From: Trichodelitschia bisporula
Lineage: Eukaryota > Ascomycota > Dothideomycetes > Phaeotrichales > Phaeotrichaceae
Direction: 5' to 3'
Assembly (NCBI GenBank): GCA_010356995.1
Contig: ML996712.1
Coordinates: 1-64,000 of the forward strand
DNA length: 64,000 nucleotides
Positions 10,532 through 22,546 of this stretch are shown piece after piece (position 1 is the first letter of the stretch; each line of letters starts with the position of its first letter). A program made the translations under genes and the position numbers. The notes below the pieces were generated by a model, which was given only the letters and a program-made list of their open reading frames with translations, made no database searches and was not told the DNA's origin.

Positions 10532-10835
10532 CACTCACCCGCTACACAGCAAACAGGCCACGGTCAGCAATCATCGCATCTCGTCCATGTCAGATACGGC
10601 CACTCACCAACTACACCAGCAACGAGGCCACGGTCAGCAATCATCGCATCTCGTTCATGTCAAGTGGGTCTACTTGCGCCCTAAATCAACCAATAAGCCA
10701 CGGTCAGCAATCATCGCATCGCGTCCATGTCACATAGGAGCACTAACGCGCTATATCAGCCAACAGGCCACGGTCAGCAATCATCGCATCTTGTCCATAT
10801 CAAGTAGGTCCGCTTACCTCCTACATCGGCACTCA
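10532..10835. repeat. 70-bp tandem array abutting the 3' LTR
   Basis: Four copies of a 70-bp unit. The conserved core GGCCACGGTCAGCAATCATC recurs with its first G at about 10556, 10626, 10696 and 10766, i.e. exact 70-bp spacing. The variable half of each unit begins CACTCACC- or CACTAACG-like. The first unit starts on the base after the LTR terminal A. Units differ at several positions. Confidence 0.88.
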
Positions 10836-10992
10836 AGATTAGCTAGTCAGCCTGGCCTGAATTATCTTTATGCATACCCGCTAAATTCGCATTACATCTG
10901 GGACTTCATCTTCGACTTGCGCTTCATACGTACAGTGAAACTTCCATGGGGGCCTTTAACAGTATAAAGGCGATCCCGGAGTACGTTCAACA

Positions 10993-11075
10993 TGTTGGCG
11001 GAAGTGCTCAAAGAATTGTGTGAGAAAAGATTGATTGCCCAGCTTGTTACCTTCTCTATTTTACAGAATGAACAG
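10993..11075 (+). mobile_element. Second LTR-like 5' end
   Basis: TGTTGGCGGAAGTGCTCAAA then TTGTGTGAGAAAAGATTG, similar to the start of 4425. The 3' end is not defined; a solo-LTR remnant is the simplest reading. Confidence 0.4.
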
Positions 11076-11099
11076 TATATATCCATGATGATTCTCCAG

Positions 11100-11790
11100 G
11101 ATGTTCCCGAACTTCATCGGACTTCGGCGTCGTCCATCTTCGTCACTTCGGTGTTCGCCGTGCCAAGCCTGCATTTCCGGGTAACACGACATCGGGTATG
11201 CCGACATCCCCCCCCCCGCTTCCTCCATCTCCTCCCATCCTATTCTTCCATTCTTCTCCGTATCCGTTACCTACCACTCATGGCCCTCCATTTCATCTTC
11301 GAGTAAAGAGTATTACTGGCCTACGTAACTGGAATCTGCATTCACCCTGCGCCTGGTCTTCCACTGCGTTCCGTACGATGCCCCCTCCCACTCCATCATC
11401 ACCTCCCCCTACGCACCCCTCTCCCTACCCTTGATATCCAAACCTAGCTCACAATTGCTCTAGTGAGTGGATTGCGGCAACTTGCACCAATTGCCAGTGC
11501 GCAAGGAGACACTTGTTGGCCGCCCGGTGGGAGCAACAGCATCAACAACTAGTACGCACATAGCCCTGGCCTAGCTAGAAGGAACCGCGGCGCAGTATCG
11601 ACAATCACCAGGATTTGGGTTAGGGAAAGGTCTGGTGAGGGTTGGAGCTGTTTTGTGCTTGGTTGAGTGAGGTAGAGGCATGATGTAAAGGGAATAGAGA
11701 AAATGCGCGAGTGCGGAGCAGGCGAAGGGCTCCAAGTGTGCCGGGACAGAAGGGTTCATCAATATCAGTCCAAGCGGCTTTGTGGGGAGG
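11100..11790. other. Gene-free stretch with C/T-rich patches
   Basis: Pyrimidine-rich runs at 11205-11260 and 11380-11430. No coding region recognised. Confidence 0.4.
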
Positions 11791-11795
11791 TCTGA

Positions 11796-12839
11796 TCAGG
11801 CACGGCGAGCGCTCCGCCTGACCAGTGAAAGCGCAAGGCCAAAGAAGGCCCCAATGGGGAAAACAATGGGGAAACACCGACGAGGAAGCCTCTCGCCGTC
11901 CTCCCGAACTGCGCTCCAGGGAGGTCGCCCTTCCTCGAGGTTGTCAATGATCCCGCCATTCATCCATGTAGCTGAGATCCCGTCGTCGGGAACATTCATC
12001 GTCACGCATGCGCGCAGAACTTGTGGAGGGAGTCGAACATGACGCTGCTCAGAGTTTGGGGATGCGTTGCAGTGTCGGAGGGGCGGGTGCGCCACTCGGC
12101 TCGTAGATGTCGGACACTACGCTGTTGGTGAACCTCTGGGACGTTCCGGGGAGTTATATAGAAGCCAGAGCATGCATCTCCTCCGGACGTGCCTCCGTCG
12201 CAGCCACCTCGTGCGATGGGGAGAAGGCGACGGCGCCGGGCAGTATCAGCCAGTGATGTGGATGTAGGGATCGCCTGAACTTCTTCAGTCGGTTCCTCGT
12301 CCCGTACGCCGCATGCCCCTCTGCGTTGCTCGCTGGCATGCCAAAGTCCATCACCGGGAATGGTAGTGGGAGGTGGGGGAAATGCTCCACACCCACTGCC
12401 CAGATCCTCCCGCGTCAGACCCGACTTCCGCTCCATGCACACCGTGCGCTCCGTGTTGACGCCGCCGCGCGCATAATTCGGATGGAAAGATGGCGCGTCC
12501 GGGTCGATGTTCTTGTTCTTTGGGGGCCGACACTTCCTTTCGACGACTGTGAGCCTCGGTTCAGGCATGGTCGCTGACTGTTTGACGTTGGGCGATGGTG
12601 TGGACGTCGGGGGCGGGAACGTCAGGTGTAGGAAACGATGGGTTAGAACGAAGGTCTAAGAGGTGGTGGAGGGGAAGAATAAGAGGGCGTATCTGCGATG
12701 TTGTAAGGGCGTGGAGGTATAGAGCGGCTGCGCCGTGGGCCGGACACGCCCGCACCCTTTGACTTTGGCCTTCGGCTGGCGGTTCACTCAAATAGGCGAT
12801 TCGGGTCTGCCGCTTCGTCTTCCCTGAGGACTTTGGCAT
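11796..12839 (-). CDS. Unresolved minus-strand hypothetical locus, possibly multi-exon
   Basis: Three minus-strand stretches look partly protein-like. One at the upstream end begins MPKSSGKTKRQTRIAY (ATG at 12839). A middle one, 12002..12568, contains DPDAPSFHPNYARGGVN and ERKSGLTREDLGS. A downstream one, ending at 11796, contains VTMNVPDDGISATWMNGG and EEGRPPWSAVREDGERL. Another frame around 12030-12130 reads RFTNSVVSDIYEPSGAPAPP, suggesting one or more introns I could not place. I recognise no family. It may be a real lineage-specific gene, a decayed one, or partly chance. Confidence 0.3.
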
Positions 12840-13789
12840 GACGAGGTTATCAACTCCGGATCTAGCGCTACGTCAGCCTTGCATTCCCAAGCGCGAGAAC
12901 ATGGGGAATACCTTGGAACAAGGGGTACATATCATTGTAGCAAGTCGTCTTCACTTCGGTCTCGCTGGTATACTTTGCAACGTACGTCAAGATGCCGTGT
13001 GGTGTGGCACACGGGGTTATATCCGTATTGGCAAGCCACCCGGTGGTATACTGTGGTAGTGTAAGCTAAGGAAGGCGGAAGGAGGCCTAATGCCCACCTC
13101 CACCATGCTCACTGAGGATCAGTTCATGGGTAAGGTTAGCGAGCGCGCTCCTGTCAGATTATGACACGCTGGGTAATGGTCGAGGCCGCAGTGTGTCTGT
13201 CGGGCCCACAGTTCATACCCAACATGCGTGTCTGATTCCCCGCCTCGTCCTAGGGGATCGCGGCGGTGAAGGCGACGATCACACAGTCAGCTGTGCAGAC
13301 TCGGTGGAGAGGAGATGGAGTGCGGGTCGTTGAAGCCATGGACGTGCGTGGATCTTCTAGACCTTCACGGGAGCGGAGGTTGAAAGAGATGGTAAGTCGC
13401 CAGTGCCGATGATGAGGGGTCAATCGCCGGTAAACACACAAAGAACTCCCGCGCAATGCTCGCGCATGGCCGGCGGGAGAGACGTGGGTGAATAGTAAGG
13501 GAACGTCCGGAGATATATAGTTGGTGGAGAGGAAGGGGGAGATATATAGTCGGGTCAAAACTAGGTGATGATGTACTGGAGCTGCGTGATTACGAAGGCC
13601 AGAGCCAGGCGACTGCGGTGATTGCTTGAATACCATGATTGCTAGGACAAAGACGCAATCGCCAGCCCACGGCCTACAATCACAGAGCAATCCCAGGTGA
13701 AAGCCGATTCGATTGATCTAAATGATACGCCGGTTATGCGTCTAGACTCTACTTTTGTGTAAGCACGAACCAAACTCGCAGCGCGACGG
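12840..13789. other. Gene-free stretch
   Basis: Frames on both strands are short or lack any coding pattern. The end nearest 13790 is the 3' flank of the chorismate mutase gene. Confidence 0.4.
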
Positions 13790-14673
13790 CTATTCCCACT
13801 CCGTCCCCTTGAGGCGCTGCATGAGGTATTCCACCTCCACCACCTTAGTCAGGGGAATCACAACATCCTGCCCACATCAGCCTAACCACCTCAAAACCAG
13901 CAGCAACTCACCTTATACATCGCCACCACAGCCTCAACATCAATCTTCCCCGGATCCTGACTCGCCTCATCCGGATCCGTCCCATACGTCTTCGCCTTCA
14001 ACCTCAACCGTTCTAGCACCATCTTCTCCACCTTCGCATTCGTAATCGCCTCATCAATCCCCTTCCGATCCTCCGCTTTGATCAGCGCCACAAACCGCTC
14101 CGTCTCGGTCTGGAACTTGCTCTCCGCGACAAACTTCCCGAAGTGGATACGCCGGGATAAGGCTTGGAGGCAGGGGACGTCGCAGGTGGCTGCGCTGCCG
14201 TAGTTCTCGCGGCTCTCGCCCCGGTCCTGCCGTGCTGCGCACACGGCGGGGAGGATGTCCTCGATGTACGCGCGCTTGAGCTCCGCGTTCACGTCCACGG
14301 TGTTGGAGTGCAGGATCGTGGGATAGTGCAAGGGTGCGAGGATAGGCTCCTGCAGCGCGTCTGGGAAGAAAGGGTATTCATCGGGGGACTGGTAGCGGCG
14401 GACGAGGGAATGCAACCGCTCCTGCTCGCGCAGCATCCAGTCGAAGAGGCTGAGGTCGGAGTTGGGGATGGCGACGCCGCCGGGGGAGTAGATGGTGGCG
14501 TTGAGGGGGAATTGGGCGCGCTCGATGAGGTAGAAGGTTATTGTGTCTTCGAGACGGCTGCGGATTGAGTTGCGCCCCGCGTTTTTGGGGGGCAAGGCTT
14601 ACATTAGTTGGTAGCGGATGTTGGAGAGGTCGAGGGCTTTGGAGGGGTGGGTGAGGTCGATTGTGGAGTCCAT
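13790..14673 (-). CDS. ARO7: Chorismate mutase
   Basis: Three exons on the minus strand, 14603..14673, 13912..14557 and 13790..13867, give 264 aa, the usual length of the fungal AroQ enzyme. Introns are 45 and 44 nt with GTAAGC/CAG and GTGAGT/CAG ends, and the joined frame restores the family sequence across both junctions ([13 protein letters not shown] at the first, [15 protein letters not shown] at the second). Further family blocks are [39 protein letters not shown] and [13 protein letters not shown]. It converts chorismate to prephenate, the branch point to Phe and Tyr, probably in the cytosol. Known fungal homologues are activated by Trp and inhibited by Tyr. It shares a 327-bp divergent promoter with MDV1. 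Confidence 0.96.
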
Positions 14674-15000
14674 TTTGGGGGGAGGGGGGAATGGCGGTGT
14701 TAGAAGGGGTGAATTGGGTTGGTGAGAAGGTGGTGATGCAGCTTTTATGTTGTTTCGCAGTCAGACTGCCGTCAGACGTGTGTTGTCCGCACATCGCAGC
14801 TGACGGAGTGCAAGGTCCGGCTTGGCATTTCGTGCAACTTTTCCGGCATCGCCAACTCCCATCAACGGCGTCATCTCGTCGTCCGGTCGTCTACCTCCGT
14901 AATCTCCCCACCCTCTTTTCTTCTCGACTTCATTCTCCTCCTACTAATCCCACACACGCATGCCCGCTCTAGGACCCACGCCACGCTCCCCGCCCCCCCC

Positions 15001-17072
15001 ATGGCCAGCCGCAATGCCTCGCCGCCTAACACCGCGCCCGCCAGCAACCGCTCGTCGATAATAATGTCCGACGACGAGTCCATCATCAACGTGCGTCCCC
15101 GTCTCGCCTCATTTCTTGTCACTAACTAGTATCCCCAGACTCGCCAACTCGAGGCCTTCAGCCGCAAAGTCACCGCCACCGCCTCCTTCCTCATCGCCGA
15201 CTCCGCACCCGCCACCTACCACGCCGCCGTGGGCGACATCCACCGCGAACTCCGCCGGCCCCTCATGCAACGCTCGCTCTTTTCCTTCACGCAGAGCGGG
15301 CCGCGCGAGCTCGTGCGCTCCACGCTGAGCAGCGCTGAGATCCAGCACCGCGCGCTGGCGTCCATTCCCGATGAGTTGCTTGCTCACGTGCCCGAGCCTA
15401 CAAATGCCTATTCCCTGTTTCAAGGCTTCCAGGCCTCGCTGCCAGATGCAGATGAGCGCAGGCGCGGCCGGAGGCGGAGTCGCAGGCTCTTGACGGAGAA
15501 TGAACGGGAGGAGGACGATGGCGCGCCGCCGCAGCTGCGCGAGTTGCGGAATGAGAAACTGAGTCTGCATCATAGGCTTGAGATGCTGGGCGTGAGGAAG
15601 AACATGTGCAGCACCGAAATCCGCGAAATAGACACGAAGATCGCGAACCTGCACCACATGCGCACCATCGTCCTCGAGCGGCTCGCGGGGCTCGAAACCG
15701 AAGAACTGGATCTCGAAGCCGAGATCTCGGGCGTGGACAACCGACTCGAGGACTTAACTGAAGAACTAGAAGATGCGGCTCAGCGCGCCAAAACCCCCTC
15801 ATCGCAAGGTGACCGCGACCCCGCCGCGCCAGACTTCATGTCCGAATCTATCTACGAGAAGATACCCGAGCCGCGGTCCCGGCGCAAGCGCGCTAATCGC
15901 CGCACCACGACCCCGATTCTGCACGAGCATTTGGAGCCCGGGAGTCGGATCAAGGAGTTGCATGCACATACCGATGCTATCACGGCGCTGGACTTCGACG
16001 TCCCGTTCGGCACCATGGTGACGGCCGCGCTGGACGACACCGTGCGGGTATGGGACCTCAACGCGGGGCGGTGCATGGGTCTGCTCGAGGGGCACCTTTC
16101 CTCCGTGCGCTGCCTGCAAGTCGAAGACGAGATCGTGGCCACCGGGTCCTCGGACGCTTCCATTCGTTTGTGGGATCTCTCCCGCGCGGCGTACGCACCA
16201 CGCGATAACCGAATCACTAGACCGGCCTCCGCAGCGAGCGACGACGGCCTCGACTACCACAACGAAGGCGACGAGCCTCCCCCACCCCCCCCGACCAGCA
16301 TGGCCGACTGCCCGCTCTTCAGCCTCAGCGCACACGTCGCCGAAGTCACAGCGCTGCACTTCCGCGGCAACACGCTTGTCTCCGGGTCCGCAGATAAAAC
16401 GCTGAGACAATGGGACTTGGAAAAGGGCCGCTGCGTCCAGACGCTCGATGTACTCTGGGCGGCGGCGCAGGCGGGCACGGAGGGGGGTGTGTGGAGGGGC
16501 CAGGGGCGCGGGAAGGGGGCGGATTTTGTGGGCGCGTTGCAGTGCTTTGATGCGGCGCTGGCGTGTGGGACGGCGGATGGGATGGTGAGACTTTGGGATT
16601 TGAGGTCCGGGCAGGTGCATCGGAGTTTGGTGGGGCATACGGGCCCCGTCACGGCACTGCAGTTTGATGATGTACATCTTGTTACGGGGAGTGGGGATCG
16701 GAGTATTAGGGTAGGTGTTCTCTTCTGAGGGGTGAGGAGGTGTTTGGGGAGAGCTGGGCTAACGGGTGCTAGATCTGGGACCTCCGCACGGGCTCCATCT
16801 ACGACGCCTTCGCGTACGACAACCCGATCAGCAGCATGATGTTCGATGCGCGACGCATTGTCGCCGCGGCGGGCGAGGATGTGGTTAAGGTTTATGATAA
16901 GACTGACGGACGGCATTGGGAGTGTGGGCCGGCGGCGCTGGCGGCGAGGGAGGGGACGGAGAGTAGGGCGGCGGTGGTGGAGAGGGTTAGGATTCGCGAC
17001 GGGTTAGGGAGAGGGGGAGGGAGAGTTGGTGGGGGGGAAGAGGGGAATTGGGAGAGGTGGGAGTGTACATGA
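15001..17072 (+). CDS. MDV1: Mitochondrial division protein 1 (WD40 fission adaptor)
   Basis: Exons 15001..15090, 15139..16710 and 16773..17072 give 653 aa. The first intron is 48 nt (GTGCGT..CCCCAG, CTAAC branch), the second 62 nt (GTAGGT..GCTAG). Residues about 30-110 are the helical Fis1-binding region. Residues about 164-244 form a long coiled coil ([13 protein letters not shown] onward). From about residue 300 there is a WD40 propeller with repeats ending in VRVWDL, IRLWDL, LRQWDL, VRLWDL and IRIWDL. Mdv1 links Fis1 on the mitochondrial outer membrane to the dynamin Dnm1. An acidic, Pro-rich insertion (around 16240-16300) separates two blades. Its 3' end converges on POL32 about 340 bp away. 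Confidence 0.93.
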
Positions 17073-17410
17073 TGAGGTGGACTGGGACGGGCGGTGGAGG
17101 TACATGGACCGTTGCGGTTCTTATTGGCGCTACGTGAATCGGACGCCGCAGGGTGTTTCTACCTGCTTATCCCCTATCATGGTCTTACCAGCCTCGCCTC
17201 AGCCTTACCTAAGTATCTCATTGCAGGTCTAACACAACCACGCGATGATATTCGCCCCATCTTCTCCACATAGCATTAGCAGTCTATGCAGAAAACCCAT
17301 TGCTCCGCAACGTCTCTACCCTCCACCCAGCCCCCCCCCCCCCCCCCCCCTGCGCCTCTCCGATCCGCATGCACAAGCCAGACGACCGTCCCACAGACCC
17401 AGTCCCCAGC
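17073..17410. repeat. Convergent 3' region with a 20-C homopolymer
   Basis: Space between the converging MDV1 and POL32 stop codons. It contains an uninterrupted run of 20 C at 17331..17350, a likely length-variable site. No gene seen. Confidence 0.7.
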
Positions 17411-18758
17411 CTACTTCTTCGCAAAAAAACTCGTAATACTCCCCTGCCCCGCACCACCCCCCTTTTTCCCCTTTTTCCCCCCCTTCTCCACCACCACCGG
17501 CATCGGCCTCTTCTTAACAACAGGCACTGGCTCATCCTCCGAAAAACTCTCCCACGCCTTCTCCTCCCTCGTCACCAGATACCCCTCCTCATCCTCCATC
17601 TGCACCTTCCGCACCACGCGCCTCTTGCCTCTTCGTCGGCCCCCCGTGGCTACGACGGCGCACTCCGTGCCTTCGGGCTCGTCTGGCTTTTTGGAGGGGG
17701 GGGCGCTTTCGTCCATGCCCACATCCTCGGGACTCTCGACGGGCGTCGCGGCCCCGGTCCCTGTCCCACTGCCAGCTCCGCTGCCGGCGTCGAGCATCTC
17801 CTCGTCCTCCCCGTCGAACATCCGCCGCCGCGCTTCGGCGCGTGCTTCCCGCGCCGCGAGCTGGGCGCGGACGATCTCGGGCGCCACTGCTTCTGCTTCG
17901 GCTTCCGAGTTGTGCTCGTCCGAGGACATGCCCATCAGCGCGTCGCCGTCTGCGTCGGTAGCCGGGGCCGATGCCGACGCCGAGGCTGCGGTGGGGTTTT
18001 TATAGGCTGGCTTGGGAGTTTTGGCGAAGGAGGCGGCGAGGGCGGATGGCTTCTTCGCTGGGCCGGGTTTGGAGGAAGAGGTTGTGGGCGTGGGTTTGGG
18101 TTTAGCGGGTCCGGAGGAGGATTTCGCAAAAAAATCCTTGGCGGCGGGTTTTTCCTTCGGTTTAGCTGGCGCCTTGGAGGGGAGGGAAGGTGTGGACGAG
18201 GGGTTCGATGCCGCCACGCGCGTGGCGGCGGGGAGGCTACGTGCGGCTGTGATGGCGCGCCGTTTTGCGGCGGGGTTGTGAATCGTGCCGTACGTGTTCC
18301 ATTGCGCGAGGGGATCGGCCTCGGGGTCGCGCGCGCGCGCATTGGCGCTGGAGAGCAGTGCGGGGTTTGGATTCGGGACGGGGGAGAGGGCGTAGATGCA
18401 TACTGTCGGTTGGCCGGAGAAGCTGGCTAGCGTGCTGGGGAGGGATGAGGAGGGGATGAGGGCGGTTGTTGTTGTTGGGATTGCTTCGTCGCTGTTGGAG
18501 GAGGGCGTAGAAGGGGAGGTGCTGCGGGTGCCGGATACCAGGTAGATGGCGTGCAGGTCGGAGTGTTTGGGCGAGTGCGTGCGGTGGAAGGAGGAGAGGC
18601 ATTGCTTTGCGGTGTGGGTGTGGATGCGCAGGGCGCGTGAGAGGGTGAAGTAGGTTACCTGCTTACGTTAGGGATTGTAGGAGAGGGGATTGAGGGGAGA
18701 GTACCACTTGGCCCTCGTTCAGCACCGCGATGGCGAGGTATTCGGTTGCGCGGTCCAT
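17411..18758 (-). CDS. POL32: DNA polymerase delta subunit Pol32/Cdc27 (POLD3)
   Basis: Exon 1 is 18705..18758 and exon 2 17411..18658, with a 46-nt intron (GTACTC..GCAG); 433 aa. The N-terminus MDRATEYLAIAVLNEGQVV then TYFTLSRALRIHTHTAKQ is the conserved winged-helix that binds the B subunit. LAQWNTYGTIHNPAAKRR marks the end of this domain. The rest is disordered, Ala/Lys/Pro-rich, with a GRRRGKRRVVRKV block and an acidic ESFSEDE segment. The protein ends in QGSITSFFAKK, a PCNA-interacting (PIP) box at the extreme C-terminus. It is the processivity subunit of polymerase delta in the nucleus. It shares a 221-bp divergent promoter with tubulin cofactor D that carries two ACGCGT boxes. Confidence 0.93.
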
Positions 18759-18815
18759 TGCGTTGTCGTGATGTGAGGTCGTGGTGTTGTGGATGGAGAT
18801 CCTTACTCCGGGCCC

Positions 18816-18869
18816 ACGCGTCGCGTTTTGCCCATCCCCGCGAGCACGTGCGGGCTCTTAACGACGCGT
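18816..18869. promoter_or_regulatory. Two ACGCGT (MCB-like) boxes in the POL32/TBCD promoter
   Basis: ACGCGT at 18816..18821 and 18864..18869, 58 and 106 bp upstream of the POL32 start codon. In yeasts ACGCGT is the MBF site that drives G1/S expression of replication genes, including polymerase delta subunits. The hexamer also occurs elsewhere in this GC-rich window, so assignment rests on position. Confidence 0.5.
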
Positions 18870-18979
18870 TACGCAGCCTAGGCAGCAGGTGAACGACATC
18901 GCCAACACTTCCCCCTCACTCCCCCCTCACTTCCCCTCACTTCCCCTCTCCAAAAGAATCCCTCCAAACAATAAAAAAC

Positions 18980-21900
18980 ATGGAATCCGCCGACGACACC
19001 GACCTCGCGCTGCTCACGGCCTCAGCCGGCCTGCTAACCGACGTGCGGAACATGCTGCCGGGTCTGCTCTTCAAGACGAAGCACGGCGAGACGAAGGTGC
19101 ACCGCGTAGTTAAGGTGGGGGAGCTGTATCGCTTGATCGGACGAGTGCGTCTTCCTACATATGATCTACTATAAGGAAGGGCATAAAGCTAAACCCCCCA
19201 GCTCGAGCCCTTCCAAGAAGACTCCCAACTCCTCGACACCGCCCTCACGCACATCCTCCCCCCCCTCGTACGCGCCTACATCGCAAGCCTAACCTCCAAA
19301 CCCATCCCCACGCTCCCAGCCTCCTGCGTCCCGCTCCGCTACGCCGTATCCCAGATCCTGAACACCCTGTGCAAAGTCCGCGGCGAGAAAGTCATCACCT
19401 ATTTCCTGTCCAACGAACCCCGCTACCTCGAGCCCCTCCTCAGCGCGTTTGAAAAAGGGGCAGAGCATGATGTGTTGGGGAGCGCGACGCCGCAGGAGTG
19501 GGCCGTACGCTACGTGCTCCTGCTGTGGTTGGGGCATTTGATGCTCACGCCCTTCGATCTGGCTACGATATCGGAGTACGTGCCCGAGTCGCGCGAGTGG
19601 GACAACTTCACGCCCCCGTCCGATTTGCCGGGTATCCCGCTCCGCATCTTACCGCTGGCCTTCGCGGGCCTGCGCACGGCGACCAAGGAAAGCAATGCCG
19701 CAGCGCGGCTGCTGGCACGCCTATGTCTGCGCCCGGATATGCGCAAGCTGGGCCTGCTGGACGCGGTTGTCACCTGGGCACTAGCCTCGCTCGCGCCGTC
19801 CGAGACCGAAGTCACCGACATTCACGCCTACCTGGGCTTGCTCACCTTCCTCAGCGCGCTCGTGTCGGCGGGGACAGGCGACGAGGTCGGCTCCTATTAC
19901 GAGCGCATCTTTGCCGCCACGCAAACCGTCCTCGAAGCCCCGTCCTTCGGCCCCATCCGCGCCTCCGCCGTAGCCCGCAAGTTACTGGTCAAAACGCACC
20001 GCGCTATCGCGATACACACGCTCACACTCGACCCCTCCTCCCCGCTCATCGAAGAAGTAATAGCGCACCTTCTCTCCTCCCTCGCAGACACCGACTCCCC
20101 CGTCCGCCTCTCCGCATCCAAATCCCTCGCCACGCTGACTCAAGCCCTACCCCCCGCCTTTGCGTCCGACGTAATCGACGCCCTACACTCCGCGTTCGAC
20201 GACGACGTGCTAGACGGGGATACGAGCGCCGTATCCCCGCTGCGCTGGCACGGCCTAACACTCACCCTATCCCATCTCCTCTACCGCCGCGCCATCCCCC
20301 CCACCCACCTCCCTCCCAGCCTAGACGTCCTCCTCCGCGCCCTAACCTTCGCCCAACGCAGCCCCACCGGCGCCGCAGTAGGCAGCAACGTGCGCGACGC
20401 CGCCAACTTCGGCATCTGGTCCATCTCCCGACGCTACACGACCGCCGAGCTAGAACCCATTCCCGCCTCCACCCTCAGCACCCCCTCCCCGCACTCCCTC
20501 CCGCAAACCCTCGCCCTCAATCTCCTCACCACCGCCACCCTGGACCCAAGCGGGAATATCCGGCGCGGCGCCAGTGCGGCCCTGCAGGAACTGACGGGGC
20601 GCCACCCGGCCTGCATCGCCGCGGGCATACCCCTCGTCCAGACTATCGATTTCCACGCCGTAGGCCTCCGCGCACGTGCAGTTACTGGGCTTGCGCCCGC
20701 GGCGGCGAGGCTGCATGCTATGTACTTCGATGCCCTGGCTGATGCCCTGCTGGGCTGGCGCGGTGTGCGGGCGGGGGATGCGCCGGCGCGGGAAGTCGCG
20801 GCGCAAGCACTGGGCGCGATGGCCGCGGCGCGTGAAGCACACGTTCTACACGAAATCGTGGGTAAGGTGCGTAAGGAGCTAGAAGCGCTGCGCGAGCACG
20901 AGGTCGAGGATAGGCACGGGCTGCTCCTCGCCCTCGCCGCCCTTGTCCAGCGCGCCGTCGACGCCCTCGCCTCCCCAGCCACCGATACAATAGTCCCGCG
21001 CACGCGCGCCGATCTAAAGCCGCTCCTCTCTATCTGGGACCTGCTAACCACGCTCCCCCTGCCCGAAGCAGCCTTCAAGTCGCCTCCAATGCGGCCGGAT
21101 CTCACCGCCGTCGCGGTGCCGAGTCTAATTACCTCCCTCACCGCGCTGTCCACCGCGCTGTCCACGCCGCAGGCATTCACGCCTTCGCTCCAACGCGCCG
21201 CGCAACTGCTGGCATACTGCTTCCCCCGCGCGGCGGCCCAGCCCGTCCTCGGCAGCGCAATGGTTGGCGTCGCCGCGCTGCTCCCGTCCATGCATCGCAA
21301 CGCCCTCGCGGACACCTACATGAATACATCACCGAGCGACCGCGCCTCGATGGGTACCGGGCTGCCCACCGTCCTCGGCGCGATATATCCGCTCCTCTGG
21401 CCCTCCATGCGCACCAAAATCATCACCACATTGGAAAGTTTCCCCACGACTCCAATGGCGGTGCAAGTCGCCACGCTGCACGCGCTGGGCGACATCCTCG
21501 TCGCCATCGCAGGCAAACACGACCTCCCAACCGAAGACGACATCGCAGCTGAAGGCGGCAATGTAGCCGAAGACGAGGACGCGAATCTGGAGCGTGCGGC
21601 TTTGGCCCTCTTGCGTGGGCTGAACGACTACACCCTCACGGCCCGCGGCGACGAAGGATCCCTCGCGCGCGCCGCCGCACTGGCTTCCGTGCAACGCGCC
21701 TGGGAAGCGCAGCTCTCCTTGCCTGCGACGATCCGCGCAGCCGTGGCGCGACTGGCCCACGAGCGCTTGGACAGGGTGCGGGTGGCAGCGGCAAAGTGCC
21801 TGTGCTTCGGCATACCCGTGAAAAACGATGATGGAACGGCGGCCGAGGAGCACTGTTTCCCTGGTCCGCCGCAGGAGATCGACATGCAGGCCGTGAGCGC

Positions 21901-22546
21901 GGAGAAGTACTTTTTTTCTGCGCTTTTTGTGCTGGAGCGCCCTGCGAGCATGCTATACCGGCGGTCGGTGCTGCAGGGCTTGGTTAGCTCGGCCGGGCTG
22001 GGAGGGGAGGGCGTCCGGGCGGCGGCGCGGGCGGCGCTGGTTCATCGCCTCGACCGGTTGAATCCCAAGACCTCCCAGCCGCTGCCCAGCGCTGACCGGC
22101 CTGCGGAGCGGGCGCTGAGCTTGGGCGAGACGGCGGGGTTGTTGCTTGATGTGCTGAAGGAGAGTATGGGGGATGAGCGGCTCGAACCCCCCATTCTCGA
22201 TGTTTGGGCCTTTGTGTTGGACATGGGATGCCTAGACCGGCTCGGAGACGAGTTCGCGTGGGAGACGGTCCTGACGCTGGTGAGCAAGACGCATTGGCGG
22301 AGTGGGAATGTGAGGAAGGTGATGCTGGCGCTGGACTGTTATAGGGGGTTGGGGAGGGTGAAGAGGATTCGGGCTGAGGTGTTGAGGAGGGTGGGCGGTT
22401 TGGCGACGGGAGGCGTGGGTGCGGTGAGGGGGCCGGCGGCGGAGGTGTTGTGGGTGTTGACGGGGGATGAGAGTCTTAAGAAGGTGGATTGGGCGGCTTC
22501 GAGGGCGGTGTTGAAGGGGGCGCTGGAGGGGAAGGTTTGGACTTGA
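18980..22546 (+). CDS. Tubulin-specific chaperone D (cofactor D)
   Basis: Exons 18980..19144 and 19202..22546, 57-nt intron (GTGCGT..CCCAG), 1169 aa, the normal size for the family. It is almost all-helical with HEAT-type repeats. Diagnostic blocks include LRYAVSQILNTLCKVRGEK, WAVRYVLLLWLGHLMLTPFD, the signature VGSNVRDAANFGIWSISRRY, and a C-terminal cofactor D domain with LEAPSFGPIRASAVARKLLVK-type and ESFPTTPMAVQVATLHALGD helices upstream of it. It captures beta-tubulin and helps assemble the alpha/beta dimer with cofactors A, B, C and E in the cytosol (Cin1 in budding yeast, Alp1 in fission yeast). Confidence 0.93.

Noticed and set aside
14164-14568. Plus-strand frame opposite chorismate mutase
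   Set aside because: Antisense shadow of a strongly conserved gene.
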